Of a stretch of DNA of 64,000 nt, positions 34,526 through 45,760 are shown piece by piece; the stretch's first letter is position 1; every line of letters starts with the position of its first letter. The notes under the pieces were generated by a model that saw only the letters and a list, made by a program, of their open reading frames with translations, ran no database searches and was not told where the DNA came from. The position numbers and the translations under genes were made by a program. The stretch spans positions 8,184,001-8,248,000 of the forward strand of contig NC_092672.1 of assembly GCF_964355755.1 (NCBI RefSeq), read 5' to 3'. This DNA comes from Antedon mediterranea. Taxonomy: Eukaryota > Echinodermata > Crinoidea > Comatulida > Antedonidae.

Positions 34526-37500
34526 CTGAAATTACATTGACAATTTTAAACAGAACAACGGGAAAAGAAAAAAAAAGACATTAATATCATAGTATTAGGC
34601 CTACTGTACTGTAGTTTATTAGTAGTAAATTAAAAAGTTGTTCTTTTAGTTAGTGAAGTTAAGCTACTTAAGTAGGCCTAGGAGTGACATAATTAGACTA
34701 CCTCATATGATGTGACTTGCATCAACACTCCAAAACTTGTCAGGTGATCACATCTACATACAGCCCATGTGACATTGATGTTGACAACATAACACCCGGA
34801 TGTTGACCAGTTTCTATAATTATTACAATTATAATAGCTGTATAAATTGTTTATTCTAATCAAGTTAATCATCTTACAGAAGAAAATGGCATTTTTTTTG
34901 TTATTCTAAGACATGCTTATGTGCAAGTTTTGCATAAATGGTGTTATTAACAGTATGTGGAAAGTTAGGCCTACCAATAGTTTCATACGTATAATCTTTA
35001 TATCACAAGTTTTCAGAAAAAAATCAAAATGCCGACTGGTGGACAACTATAGACTTGGGGAAGTCTAGAGGAAACGTAGCAAGCTGGAGTAGTAAGTGGT
35101 AGTAGTTGAGTATAATGATAATAATGTTATCTTACTGGGAATTAAGATTGATGAATCCACACACGTACGTTACATTATAATTCATCGACATCACAGATTC
35201 GATTAAATCGTCATCAGTTTCTAAAACCTGTTTATAATAATAGTAATATTACATAATAGGCCACTCAATCGATGATTAATTTGTTTTATTATTATAATTA
35301 TTTTTTAGGAGATTTTTGTGCCACGATAGCCCGATAGCCCGTGGCTTCACACTTTAGACATCCAATTCAAAAGAAAAGGTTTTTTTTTATTATTCAAAGT
35401 GATGTTTTATTGGAGAGGCGTTTATTCAAATGAATACCATCCTAATAATTATTAATACATTATTTAATTTAATCATCTTTTGAAACTAACTGCCGTGACA
35501 GAGTGGGCCCAAGAAAGAAGACATTATGGTACGGCTTGCAACATGGGCAGACATCTCGGTCCTAACGGGACACAGGAAGATAGCCTACAGTTATTCCTGA
35601 AAGCTTACTCAATAAAACTCAGCTATCGGGATTTCACTCGAAAAATGTCTTATCATCAAATCTCCCTATGTAATTTTATAATACTATTCCCCACAATATA
35701 TTCTGATTCTTTATGGCGTATATTTAATTTGATCTTTATTAATTTGCAGTATAATTCCTATTATTTAACTACTGTACCTTCACACACGCGCGGTATGTTT
35801 TAAAATAAACAAAAAACTGAAATGGCTATGATTAATGGCCAACCAACAATAGCGTCGGCGTGAACACTAATGTTATCAAATCTACGTTTCGCGGTACATC
35901 TCGGATAGATAAGGTAGGTATTCAAGGCGGAGATTTGTACCGAAGTTTTTGCATTGTGCTCGCCTATGTCAGAATTAACCATAATTTATATATAGATACC
36001 TGTATAATCAATATTTAACTCTTTTTTATTGTGTTTTGTTAGTTTCGTTTTGATTCGTATATGTTATTTTTTTAAGATCTTTTCTTTTAAATTTATGTTT
36101 AGTATTAATATGAATAGGCCTATGAGTGTGAAATAAGAACCTATACCTGTATGGTATATTCCACTCTCGTGTCTACCGCAGTGTTATTAACGTCATAGGT
36201 TGATATTGAAAGTAATCCAGAATGTAGATATACCTCGTTGCTGAAATTAAAATATTTATATTGTTATTATTATCATATTAAAATATTATAACTGTCAATC
36301 AATACCATTATGATACGGTAATTAACTTATTGATGGGATTGGACAGTACCAAAGAAACAGTAATTACAAATTAGAATTTAATTCGTCACTTTGAAGAATT
36401 ATAGGTGATCGTTTTTATACTTTTACTGGCATTTATTTTTTTTTAATATGCATTTTTTTACGTCAAATATGTACACGAATTCATATCTACAACTCAAAGG
36501 CTTCCAGAATAAGTTAAACGAGTGGGGGGTCAACCTGCATTCTGAAGAATAATTATTGTCTTATTTTGTTACCACCTTAAACACCTTTGTACAATAATGT
36601 GCGCATCTTTTCATTTTTAACCTGCTCGTATAGCTCTATTTGAAGTTAGAATGGACTATTTTTACGCTTTCTAAGTACAGTATCGTGCGCGCAAAAACGT
36701 CATTGTTTAAAATGGTCAAAACGTAATTTTGAGCATTTTAAATTATACGTATACGCTTTTATTTGCTAATATTTTTATCCTTGACCTGAAGTTTATGTAT
36801 AGTGAATATGATTGGATCGAGTAATAGAGATATAACTAATTATATGTTATTTCACAAAAATGGCGTATAGATGACGTCACGAATGAGTGATTACGCTTAA
36901 AAGCTTATTATGGATAATTTCATTATGAAAAAGATATTGTGAAAATTTAAAAACCATTGAGATTGAAGTTTTTCAGATAATCGAATAAATCTATACAGAA
37001 AGAAATAAATACGAAGAAGAATAGGAGATCGAAATGATGACCTAATTAAAGATTTGGTATTATTCGTAATCACAATAGAGAGGTTTCGCAATCTTACGAA
37101 TACGATAACGAAAACGGATACGTCACGCACACGTATTCGTTTTCGTAAGCCATAAAAAAAATCTGTTTCGCATGGCAACGAAATATTGAGGCGCGTCCAA
37201 AATATGACTGCGGTAAATTTGAGCGAAGCTCAGGTACGTGTTGCTTGGTGCTTGGCTGCCTAGGCCTAGCTTAACATCAAAGCGAGTGAGGACTTTAAAA
37301 ACTGCTATTTATCTAAATTGACCTGCCATTTTAGTAAATTACTTTCAATAAATCTATAATTATATTATAATCATGAATCATTCCTAATTCAAATGCAAAA
37401 TGTGCAAAATAGATCAAAAACTATACTCGTTTTGTAGTTACGAATATAGAGAGGTTTCGCAATCTTACGAATACGATAACGAAAACGGATACGTCATACC

Positions 37501-40500
37501 TTTGTGATATTCGTCACGAATACTCTTTACGAATATGAAATGGGGATCAGCTCAAAAGTTTCACAAATGTATGACGTATCCGTTTTCGTTATCGTATTCG
37601 TAAGGTTGCGAAACCTCCCTAATACTGAATACTGAATACTGAAATGCTTTATTTGTCCATCATCATCATAAAATAACAACAGAAATTCTTCTTGAAGATT
37701 GACAATTATTACTACAATAATAAATAGATATACAATATAATATATTATGTACACACACATAATTGCACAAAAAATATAAGTTATGAAACACGGTGTAAAA
37801 ATGACTAGGTATTAAAATTGAATAGGATTCAGGAGATTAAAATAGTTTAAAACAGCTTTAAAAGGATTAAAAACAGCTTTAAAAACAGCTTATGGTTTAT
37901 AAACTACCAATCAAACCGACTCGATCAAATTAAGCGATGGTGGTTTGAAAAGATGATCGGTATACTTTATATGTTCATAGTTATTATTCTTATACAGGTT
38001 ACTTTTTTATTTTTTTATTTTTTGTCTTTAGGCAATGTGGCCAAGGATTACCAATAGTGAATTAATCACTGTCCTATCAGATAGGTGGTAATCCCCCTGA
38101 TACAGGGGCTATTGTGTGAACCAGTTCACCGGGGTAACCCCCTACTCTTTTTCGAATAATGAACTGGGTTCTTTTAAAGTACACACAGGTTATAACGGTG
38201 TACACTGGACCTACGGTTTATAGTCCTTATCCGAGAAGACTTGTTCCACCACCAGAACTAGGAGCGAGTCGGCCTCGAACCCTTGCCGATGTTGTTGTTG
38301 GCTCTTTAGGTACGGTAAAGGATTTTTTTTTTTATATTAACAGGTAAAAAATCCATGCAATTGAGTAATAGTTCATTACCTTGTAATATTCTCGCTTAGT
38401 TGTGGTGTACGTAGGAAATCATACTCCCAAAATAAAGCAACTATTGTTACTTCCCCTGAAAAATATAAATTCATTAATGACGATGATAATGATTTAATTC
38501 AATGATATTTATTCATTGATCCTTCATAAGCCGGTCTTCAAGCCTACATAACACACCTATTGCCTTCTTCCCGTACCCAATATGCCCACTAAATAGGTTA
38601 GGTAATATATATCGTTAGACAAAAAGAAAAAGATGACAGGCTGATGGTGTGATACAAGATACATTTAAACCTTTATTTTCACTTATTATCACAGTAAAAT
38701 ATTTTCCAGATCCAACACACTATAATTATTGGTCGATGATGACACAAATATACAAAGGTTAAAAACAAGCAAAACAAGAATATCGATAAAAATTGACAAC
38801 AATAATGTGTGTAAAATCTTGAGTAAATTTCCATAGTCTATTTTGCAGGTCGTATACGGCAAGATTTGTTTATATGAATTATCAATGCAATTTGGAAAGG
38901 TCTGTAATAATTATAATATTAGTAATATTTCTTAATAATAATCATACAACAACCATTGTAAACACTCACGTACCTATGTAGTTGAATCCAAGATTGAGTG
39001 AAATGTTGCTGAACGTTAAAGATGTTGAGTAGTTGTCTGTGTCCACTACGGTGACTATTGAAACAATCCCTTCTACAAAAGTAAAGCAGGGAAGAGTGAA
39101 ATTACTTACATGCTATAAAACATTTTTATACGTTTGTTTTATAGCTATATTTAAAAAAACTGTTTTACTTAGATTAGCATTATCTATTTCGAGTGAATCC
39201 ATTTCGGTAATTTCTCGAGAATGTTGCACAATGGTATCCAATTCAACTGCACTGTTTGCAATTTCAAACTCAGTCTGAAATGTGTTAAAATGAGAAAGGT
39301 TCCATAAGGTGACATCAGGTGGGTGAGTTATCAAATAGCCATAATATAAATTTGCTTTAAGTTAACATTGTAGTATTTCTAAGAAATGTAATTGATATGC
39401 CCGGTTTATCTTAAGCTCTGTCTACACTATCAAACTGTATGTGACATAAAAATGTGATGTGCTCATATATGGACATGGTGATGTTATATCACTAACATAT
39501 TTGGGCACATCACACTTTTTTGTCAAACTAGTTTGATAGTGTAGGCAGAGCTTTAGTCTATCAAAGTTAATGATATTTCAAGCAATCTTACTTAATATTG
39601 TTATAGTGAAATTTCTTTTTAGGACGCATCACGCGACTACGCAGATTATTGAGTCTCTAGCAGTCATGCATATCTAAGCGTGCGCAGAATGACTTTTCGA
39701 CAGCTATGTAGTCAAGTCAAGGTTGCTGTAACATTACTTACGAATGCTGCACCGATGTTAGGTTGTTTAGAAAAGTTCACAATACAAACTGCCGACGTCT
39801 TATTGTTTGAATGGCATGCTGATACTGGATAACAATCTGAAATAACTTTACTAATTAAATAATAGACCTACGAAAACCTTTATTTATTTGATTGTAAAAC
39901 ATCTACAGCATTTCTCAAGTCTTCAGACTAGAGTCAACAAACAGAAGCCATAAAGTAAAAACCGTTTAGTTGGAGTAAAGCATCATTCTAAATCAGCATG
40001 CTGTTTAAAAGCCTTTAAAGCACACTATTTTGTGATATAGTGCGTTATAGTATGATTGTCGTTCATTCATATTTTTTTTTCTACTCTATTGAGATAATAA
40101 TTTAAAATAACCATTTGGTAGCTGGGACGTCCTACGGAAACTCACCTTCAACGAAGATTGAAAAGGAGCTCGAACCGGTGTCATTCCAAATAATCATGCT
40201 ATTTAAAAGCCTTCAAAGGACACTATTTTGTGATATAGTGCGTTATAGTATGATTGTTATTCATTCATATCTGTTTTCTACACCATTGAGATAAAATAAT
40301 GATTTGGTAGCTGGGACGTTTTATTCCTATGTAAACTCACCTTCAACGAAGACGGAAAAGGAGCACGAAATGGTGTCGTCACATCCTACTATTTTTGTCG
40401 TAACGTTTACAAGCGTTTCTCCAATAGGAAACAATGATCCATTTTCGTGGGTTGTTTCGAATTCTCCGGCTTCGATGTGAAAGACTTCTGCGGGTTCCCA

Positions 40501-42288
40501 AGTTACGTATGCTTCGTTTAGTATGTAATCGGCACATTCAGTTACGTTATTAGGACACTCGATAAAAGCCGTAACTACTATAATAATAATAATAATAATA
40601 TAATGTCAATAAATAAATAAATGTTGATGCATATGAGAAATAATAATTATACATACAATTAAGGTAATGGTAAGTGCAAAGTGACGTCACTTATTAACTC
40701 TTTAACCCTGTTAATGACAAATGATCAAATCAGGGGGACAATACATCTTTAAGCTATTCGTATCATTTTTTTGTCAACATTTTTGTTTTTGTTCGGTGTT
40801 TTATATTGTTTCTTGTTCTAATATGACAATACTGTAACGTTGATGAGAGTCAATAAAATAATGTTCAAATATACAAACAAGAAGGCCTAATTGAAATATG
40901 GATTTTCCCCTAAAAAATGAAAAATAAAGATGAATAAACTGAAATTTTGAATATGCCAGTTTTTAATCATAAAAAAAAAATAAAACTAATAAAAATAAAC
41001 GGTTTAATAAAACATTTAATAAAAAAAAACCCATTGCCTGATAGCAGTCAATGGGCTTCCGGTTGATTAATTCTTTCCCATTTTTAAATTACGGATTTTG
41101 GAGGGGTTTTTTCGATCCATTCTGTAATCAACATGAATAACTAGTATGTGATTCAACAAAACAATTTTGAAAAGGTTATTTTCTTTAAGATTACCTGTTG
41201 AGGTGCATTCATATGTAATATTCATGTACTTGTAAGTTCCCTTGCATTTGTCAACAAAAGCATTACTAGATTCAATTATACATTCATCATAATGGTTACA
41301 ACGATCAGTGATGTTGGTTAGAACGTCATTTATACAGTTTGTGTCGCTGGTTCTTTCGTCATTACAGAAATGATCCGGTTCCGTTCGACCATAGTTGGCA
41401 GATTCCACGACGATTGTCTTTGAACAGTTACATCTCAACTCATCAGTTTTCCCTTCACATATTATTTTGTTTCTTGACGCTGTGTGAAAACAACAGTTAC
41501 AAATTATATCGATAGACATAATTAAACAATATCAACATTATAAAGAAAAAAGATAAAAATCTATTGTGTATGGCTTGCAACCAATTTTAACACATTTAAA
41601 CATTTTTTGATTGATCATCAAATATTTAATGTTCATCTGGTTTCTGTTGATAACACAATTTTTGTTGTTGATGAGCATAGTTAGGATCTCCTGGCAAATT
41701 CACGGATTTCAGAGGGGCAGGTGATTTAACCGATGTGTCGTCGGTCGTCGCCTGGACCTAGAAACCATCAAACCTGTGTTGAAGCAGGAAGTGAGGAAAC
41801 ACTTCCCAATCCCAATATCTCCGCATGCGCATAATGAATTAACAAAAATGAATTAACATGACATAGTTTGGTCGTCGGTCGAAAGCTCCCTATTATTGAG
41901 TTTAAAAGTATTAGGTTTTATAGAATTTGTCCGATTATTATTATTTCTATTGATTAACTCTAAGAATAACAAGAATTTGTGAATCGGTCAGTTATACAAT
42001 ATATTTTTACTTTGTTTGTTGAAGTTTCTACGTATTCTATCTTCAGCATGTCTCTCTTCGATTATCCGGCAGTACATTATTTAAAATATGAGGCCTATTA
42101 CTGTTTTTATTTTTATATTATTAAATTCAAATAAGCCTACTATACATATAGTTGCTGTATATAACATTTATTGTTTTTTTTTAATCAAAAGAGCCTAAAT
42201 CATTATCATTATCATCATCATAATTACCTTCGACAGAGTAGCATGTATACAAAGTCAACATCAATGCCATATATCCAGTAATAAACAT
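30396..42288 (-). CDS. Adhesion GPCR B with one SUEL lectin-HYR pair, GAIN/GPS and 7TM domain
   Basis: Exons (minus): 42288-42228 (signal peptide; alternative 43819-43768), 41479-41195, 40574-40341, 39836-39742, 39274-39169, 39072-38974, 38455-38380, 36240-36147, 35227-35136, 34813-34702, 34525-34422, 34060-33955, 32700-32483, 32189-32129, 31601-31498, 31053-30885, 30470-30396. All are GT..AG and in phase; 2091 nt, 696 residues. Order: signal peptide (1-20), SUEL (21-115), HYR (116-193), GAIN (194-380), GPS, 7TM (about 420-675), short tail ending QTSRT. Each exon from 39836 down has a counterpart of near-equal length in GPCR A, so the two are tandem duplicates in the same orientation. B has one lectin-HYR pair where A has three. 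Likely a cell-surface glycan or matrix receptor, by inference. Confidence 0.87.
31651..31782. mobile_element. MITE, family 'AGCTCTGTCTACACT' (copy 4)
   Basis: Both ends (AAGCTGTCTAAACTATCAAA, TTTGATAGTGTTGACAGAGC) and the interior ATGATGTCATATCACTACC are present. Located in a GPCR B intron. Confidence 0.85.
34702..39836 (-). CDS. GPCR B exons 4-10: GAIN region and GPS
   Basis: The GPS exon (34813-34702) reads NWSTSGCYVVNINVTWAVCR, CDHLTSFGVLMQVTSYE. The HL|T cleavage site is kept, and two residues are inserted relative to GPCR A. Introns: 36241-38379 carries a MITE pair, a LINE tail and a SINE; 39275-39741 carries a MITE; 35228-36146 and 38456-38973 show nothing I can name. Confidence 0.85.
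37074..37620. mobile_element. Pair of related MITEs with TIR AGAGGTTTCGCAATCTTACG
   Basis: A complete copy lies at about 37448-37620. Its left arm continues AATACGATAACGAAAACGGA and TACGTCATAC; the right arm is the complement and ends GGTTGCGAAACCTCCCT. Flanking TA on both sides fits a Tc1/mariner-type TA target. A shorter internally deleted copy in the same orientation lies at 37074-37150. Confidence 0.75.
37616..37690 (-). repeat. LINE 3' tail (minus strand)
   Basis: On the minus strand GGACAAATAAAGCATTTC is followed by repeated AGTATTC units. This is the same layout as the tail at 1752-1800 with a different terminal repeat. Confidence 0.55.
38020..38310 (-). mobile_element. SINE copy related to 11998-12398, diverged
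   Basis: CCCCTACTCTTTTTCGAATA, GGGTTCTTTTAAAGTACAC and GCCTCGAACCCTTGCCGATG lie in the same order as in the 1205-1560 copy. The 5S head is not seen. Intron of GPCR B. Confidence 0.65.
39412..39555. mobile_element. MITE, family 'AGCTCTGTCTACACT' (copy 5, complete)
   Basis: Best-preserved copy: AAGCTCTGTCTACACTATCA at the left and TTTGATAGTGTAGGCAGAGC at the right, 144 bp, in a GPCR B intron. Confidence 0.9.
40005..40390. repeat. Tandem duplication (unit about 190 bp) including the 3' part of the HYR exon
   Basis: CACTATTTTGTGATATAGTG and CGTTATAGTATGATTG occur at about 40022-40060 and about 40219-40258. Each is followed by GGTAGCTGGGACGT and then by an HYR-exon 3' end with a GT donor (40150-40187 partial, 40341-40574 real). 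Confidence 0.85.
40341..40574 (-). CDS. GPCR B exon 3: HYR domain
   Basis: 78 residues: VTAFIECPNNVTECADY, TWEPAEVFHIEAGEFE, NGSLFPIGETLVNVTT, CSFSVFVE. The 3' third of this exon and its downstream intron are duplicated at about 40010-40187. Confidence 0.83.
41195..41479 (-). CDS. GPCR B exon 2: SUEL lectin domain
   Basis: 95 residues: ASRNKIICEGKTDELRCNC, IVVESANYGRTEPDHFC, CNHYDECIIESSNAFVDKC, YKYMNITYEC. It follows the SUEL framework more closely (NYGR, C..YKY..I.YEC) than the lectin exons of GPCR A and may be nearer the ancestral form. Confidence 0.85.
41700..41890. repeat. Dispersed repeat related to 9850-10035
   Basis: It shares ACCATCAAA, CGCATGCGCA, GAATTAACATGA and GTCGTCGGTC with the other copy. 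Intron 1 of GPCR B. Confidence 0.5.
42228..42288 (-). CDS. GPCR B candidate first exon (proximal): signal peptide
   Basis: MFITGYMALMLTLYTCYSVE plus one base (phase 1), donor GTAATT. It joins the SUEL exon in frame (EGAS-type junction). Preferred as the main first exon because it is nearer, but 43819-43768 fits equally well in phase. Confidence 0.6.
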
Positions 42289-43010
42289 TCTCAAACCACT
42301 CTTGGCTCGGAGTACAGAATTGCATTAATTAATCAAATATATCTAGAAATTAAAAAAATCATTAACTAAAAAAGTTTGATCTCTATGCATGGTTTTGACA
42401 TACACTTACGTATACTTCGAATATATGAAATAATTAGAGTATAAGGCACTTTAAACTATCATATCTTTTGTGTGATTGAAACTCATTATGTATTTATTCG
42501 TATTTTATTAAAAGGTAGCTTCGGTATAAATTGTCTAGTGCCTATTAAAATATAAACCTTTCCAACAATGATGATAACCCATACTTCGTCATGTAAACGG
42601 GCGTCTTAAAATAAGCAGCCTTTTTTAAGTGGCGCTACAGGACATAATGTTATAAGATAGGAAACTCATCAGAATTGACTGCCGGCCATATTTGAGGCAT
42701 TTTTCTATAGTGTAGTATATAAATTGATATTACATAGGAAAATACGATCAGTTACGTGATTAACGATTGTTAAAGTCAATACAATCTTGTATATGTTTTG
42801 AAATGGAAAAAAAAGTCAATAAGATTCCTATTTGAAAGAAGAATTAAGAAAATTAAACAATATAAATTTTAAACTCGGAACTACCCTTTACATTCTTCAG
42901 CAAAGTACCGACACATTGATTGAACAAGCTAGAAATAAATAATAGTTTCATTCTCAATGGCAACTTTATAAAAAGATAAACATTGATGGTGTCTGTATGC
43001 GGATAATTCT

Positions 43011-43376
43011 TAAGCCCTGTCTATACTATAAAAATGTCCCAAGAAATGTGATGATGTCATATCACTACCATATTTGAACATATCACTACCATATTTGAAC
43101 ATATCCCTACCATATACAGAGTACAAAGGTAAAATGTAACCGATAATTTTTATCTAATTTTAACAATTTTTAGCCTCTTAACTTTTTGTGTGTGTTTTTG
43201 TAAATTGTATTTTATATTTTTGTATTTTGCCAGTTTTCAAATCACATTTCTGTTTTTTAAATGGACAATAAAGTATATATGACTATGACTATGACTATAT
43301 TTGAACATATTACTGCCACTATTTGGGTACATCACACGTTTTTTGTCAAATGAGTTTGAGTGTAGACAAAGCTTTA
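43011..43376. mobile_element. MITE, family 'AGCTCTGTCTACACT' (copy 6), interrupted by a LINE tail
   Basis: TAAGCCCTGTCTATACTA at the left and GTGTAGACAAAGCTTTA at the right frame a copy whose interior has extra CACTACCATATTTGAACATA units and an insertion at about 43116-43298. Confidence 0.8.
43116..43298 (+). mobile_element. LINE 3' tail nested in a MITE
   Basis: The inserted piece ends AATGGACAATAAAGTATATA then repeats of TGACTA. This matches the layout of other LINE tails in the window (ACAATAAA plus short repeat). Flanking CCATAT and CTATAT may be a short target duplication. Confidence 0.65.
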
Positions 43377-43767
43377 AAGCCTATTTTTCTAAAATAATTT
43401 CAGTTGATTCCTATAGTACCGTATGTACAGTAGTTATACAATACTGTATATATAATATGTTTGGTAAAATAAATGGGTTGAAAATTCGAAAATAAATCTG
43501 ATAAGAAAGGCTTTTTAGTTTATTGAAAGAATAAAATTATGTTAGCTATTGTGGATTTTTTTTTTGTATTGTTAGTTATTGTGCCGATACCACATTATTA
43601 TTTTACGAATCTATATTTGTTTATAATAACTTTAAATTAAGCCATGGATCTTGTGATCATAATTTGATTCAGGTTTTAATATAAAATAAATAAAATAAAT
43701 TATACTAAAAATCAATTTGACTTTTTTATTCAATGGCGAGAGTATAAATAGCAAATATTATACTTAC

Positions 43768-43819
43768 CAGTCATCCACACTGCGACGACGCTGCAAGTGG
43801 AGTACATCAACACTCTCAT
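43768..43819 (-). CDS. GPCR B candidate first exon (distal): alternative signal peptide
   Basis: MRVLMYSTCSVVAVWMT plus one base (phase 1), donor GTAAGT. Splicing directly to 41479 stays in frame and gives 693 residues. Two signal exons with the same phase suggest alternative promoters. Confidence 0.5.
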
Positions 43820-44282
43820 GTCACGCCTTTATAAGACATCAATTCACACATGCGCGATCGGCTATTTAAAACATTTCTTTTCTTAATGATAAATGTAATA
43901 TAACTGTTGGAATGGCGCTATATAAATTGAACGATTGATTGAACATAACTAATAACTATAACTAAAACTCACAAAACGCTGTGATCCAATGGTTTTCAAA
44001 CTTCATGGTTTAAAATGAAATGTATACATGTTATGTTTCTAGTTCCTATGTTTCGGTGTGTGTATTTTACATCCTGGAGCCGGAATCATCATCATTTCAG
44101 TTGCTAGCTAGGCTATTCAAAAGAAGACTGCACTCAGATTTTGGACACAGAGTAGACCAGTTATATGTTGATTTTGAAAAATAATCAGCCAAAAACCTCA
44201 AATGGTTAACAAATCTACAATTGATTTTCTCATGTATCAAATTGTATATCTATCATGAGTAAACCATAACCAGAATACTTAA

Positions 44283-45376
44283 ATCGTTGTCAGGGTGTCA
44301 CAAAACCTAAGACCACGAAAGCTAAGACCCCCTAAGACCTAAGATCACGAAAGCTAAGACCCAAAACCTAAGATTACAAATTCTAAGATATACTACAGCT
44401 TAAAAACAATACTTGTTTATCCATACATAATTTTAAACACAGTAGGTTTCATTTATTACCATAAATATAATTTAATACTACCGCAAAACTTAGATAAACT
44501 CACATTATTTTCGCCCGTTGAGTAAATGTATATTTTTTTTTTACAACAAACAAACTTGACGGGTTGTTTGTTGGTATATATTTACTCCAATGTGTTGGTG
44601 GTTCAGAGGATGTTTTTCTTACGCACCTGCCTTTCTTGTATTTTGACTTCAAATTTGTTGACTAACTTTATCCTGAATACCACACTTTAAAATTAGGACT
44701 TATAAGTACTTTCAAAAGGAGAAACACATAATAACAAATAAATAAATCCTTTCCCATCCTGATTTTAAAGACGTGTTTCTTTGTATACTGTAATGTAACT
44801 CCTCGAGCTCCCCATGCTCAATGTTTTTGTTTCTATGGAGCGCCAAAAGAGCAACAATAATAGTACAAGTATAAAAACAGAAAGAAAACGAAACAAAAAA
44901 ACTTATCATAATTTTTAAGTTAAAATTTATTTGCCAGCATTTATTTCTTCGTACTTGCATGATTATACTATTATCATTACAATTTTAATTTTATATTGTT
45001 CCATCCACACTGTAGATGGACTCCACAGAGTTTTCAGCCCTCTATATAATTTTTGCTCTTTTGACGTTCCATAGAAACAAAACCATTGAACATGGGGGGT
45101 AGGCCTACTTCTAGTGTGCTGTAGGCTAGTCATTTTGTGTGCGAGAAAAACGTCTGTAAAATCATCAATTTAAAAATGTATTTGTTACTTTTTATGTGAT
45201 TCTTTTTCATGAAAGTGCCAAGTCTAAGGTGTGGTATTCAGAATAAATGTTGGGAGTTAAAATACAAGGCAGGTGCGAAAGATAAATATTTGTAATCTTA
45301 GATCTTGGGTCTTAGCTTTCGTGATCTTAGGTCTTAGCTTTCGTGGTCTTAGGTTTCGTGACACCCATCGTTGTCA
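44283..45376. mobile_element. Foldback DNA element, 1.07 kb, with 10-bp target duplication
   Basis: ATCGTTGTCA occurs at 44283-44292 and 45367-45376. The element between begins GGGTGTCACAAAACCTAAGA and ends with the complement of GGGTGTCACGAAACCTAAGA. The arms continue inward for hundreds of bases (CCTAAGAT..CACGAAAGCTAAGACC units, CACCTGCC, TCTGAATACCACACC, TTGTTTCTATGGA and their complements) around a loop near 44900-45000. The 10-bp duplication and GGG-start fit Mutator-like elements. No transposase; non-autonomous. Confidence 0.88.
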
Positions 45377-45760
45377 TTATTGGAATATTCTTCCACTGGG
45401 GCATGACAATTGAGTAAAATATCATAATTGAGCGTTAATTGGTGTGTATCCTTGCCATTTGATTGGTTAATAAGGTTGAGTTCAGTATTCATGGTTCTAC
45501 TGCACAGAAGGTGTCTAATCGTTCTATAATGGTTCTATTGAACTTTCATCTTTTTTGCAACCATTTAGAGAATTGTGTGCCACAGTATATAGGGGTATTT
45601 TTGTTCATAAGAGCCGCTGATGAGGATGGATAGAGGATGTTTATCCATAACACAGGACAATTCCCATTACAGACAGATGAAGTCTTTTTATAAACAGACG
45701 TCCAAAAACTATTCGAGGAGTGTGTGTTCGAGTTAAGGTTACGAATTGTCATAAAATGGT

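Noticed and set aside
35480-35803. Plus-strand frame of 107 codons in a GPCR B intron
   Set aside because: Starts with a non-ATG codon, shows no domain or splice support, and lies antisense in an intron.
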